From Pelomonas sp963992225 (GTDB lineage: Bacteria; Pseudomonadota; Gammaproteobacteria; Burkholderiales; Burkholderiaceae_C): DNA of 5,504 nt. The DNA lies in assembly GCA_963992225.1 (NCBI GenBank), contig CAXDTK010000332.1:1-5504 (forward strand). Reading direction: 5' to 3'. Both the position numbers and the translations under genes were made by a program. Positions 5,191 through 5,504 of the stretch are shown here, piece by piece (positions within the stretch are counted from its first letter, which is position 1; each line of letters starts with the position of its first letter). The notes below the pieces were generated by a model. It worked only from the letters and a program-made list of their open reading frames with translations, did not search any database and had not been told where the DNA came from.

Positions 5191-5504
5191 TAGCCGAACT
5201 CTTTGCCCAGCTCGGCGGCACGCCGCTGTGCCGCCAGCACCGCGCGGCGGATGGCGGCGTCCACGCCATCGGCCTGCAGCGACGTGACGGCCGCATGGGT
5301 GGTGCCGCCCTTGCTGGTCACGCGCTCGCGCAGCGTGGCGGGCGGCTCGTCGGACGCCAGCCCCAGCGCGGCCGCGCCGGCACAGGTGGCCAGCGCCAGC
5401 CGCCGGCCCTGCTCGGCGCTCAGGCCCATGTCGCCGGCCGCGGCCATCATGGCCTCGCCGAAGAAGAAGAAATAGGCCGGGCCCGAGCCCGACATGGCGG
5501 AGCC
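5190..5504 (-). CDS. proC: Pyrroline-5-carboxylate reductase, C-terminal part
   Basis: The last step of proline synthesis: NAD(P)H reduction of 1-pyrroline-5-carboxylate to proline, in the cytoplasm. Only the C-terminal 104 residues are in the window; the Rossmann domain lies beyond the right edge. Seen are the family motif MSGSGPAYFFFF, the helical dimerisation region GEAMMAAAGDMGLS and AEQGRRLALATCAGAAALGL, and RVTSKGGTTHAAV, which matches the P5CR signature V-T-S-x-G-G-T-T. The ending AAQRRAAELGKEFG is typical. The frame is open to the window edge (Gly-Ser-Ala before the first Met), so that Met is internal and not the start. The TAG stop overlaps the ubiC GTG by one base, indicating an operon. 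Confidence 0.93.
   Translation of the reverse strand, partial: GSAMSGSGPAYFFFFGEAMMAAAGDMGLSAEQGRRLALATCAGAAALGLASDEPPATLRERVTSKGGTTHAAVTSLQADGVDAAIRRAVLAAQRRAAELGKEFG

Noticed and set aside
4538..5296. A 252-codon minus-strand frame overlapping ubiC and proC and ending in the AT-rich gap
   Set aside because: The body is Arg/Ala/Pro-rich antiframe sequence of ubiC and proC. Its C-terminal end in the gap looks less biased, but it has no independent start or ribosome site and no family resemblance.

Overview
The window is very GC-rich DNA (about 70% in a sampled stretch of the peptidase gene) with dense, closely packed genes. The protein types and the proC-ubiC pairing suggest a betaproteobacterium of the order Burkholderiales. 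This placement is inferred from composition and protein resemblance; there is no rRNA or other marker to settle it.

Layout from left to right. A plus-strand gene, cut at its 5' end, encodes an exported S41-family (C-terminal-processing-like) serine peptidase (1-1512). It converges on a run of minus-strand genes. Read in their own direction, from right to left, these are: the 3' end of proC (pyrroline-5-carboxylate reductase, cut by the window end); ubiC (chorismate-pyruvate lyase), whose GTG start shares one base with the proC stop; a relatively AT-rich gap of about 210 bases; a 182-residue protein with two AP2/ERF-like DNA-binding repeats; a short gap with two GC-rich hairpins; an HPP-family membrane protein fused to a pair of CBS domains; and a Gfo/Idh/MocA-family oxidoreductase whose start overlaps the end of the HPP gene by 11 bases.

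Three transcription units seem likely on the minus strand: proC-ubiC (proline synthesis and the first committed step to the ubiquinone ring), the AP2-like gene alone, and HPP-CBS plus oxidoreductase as a coupled pair. ProC, UbiC, the oxidoreductase and the HPP-CBS protein belong to well-known families. The least ordinary part is roughly 3810-4640. It holds the AP2-like gene, flanking hairpins, an AT-rich segment with repeated TTTATG elements in direct and inverted orientation, and a possible 35-codon plus-strand ORF with a good ribosome binding site. I see no CRISPR array, tRNA, rRNA, insertion sequence or clear integrase, and nothing here amounts to a demonstrated new system.
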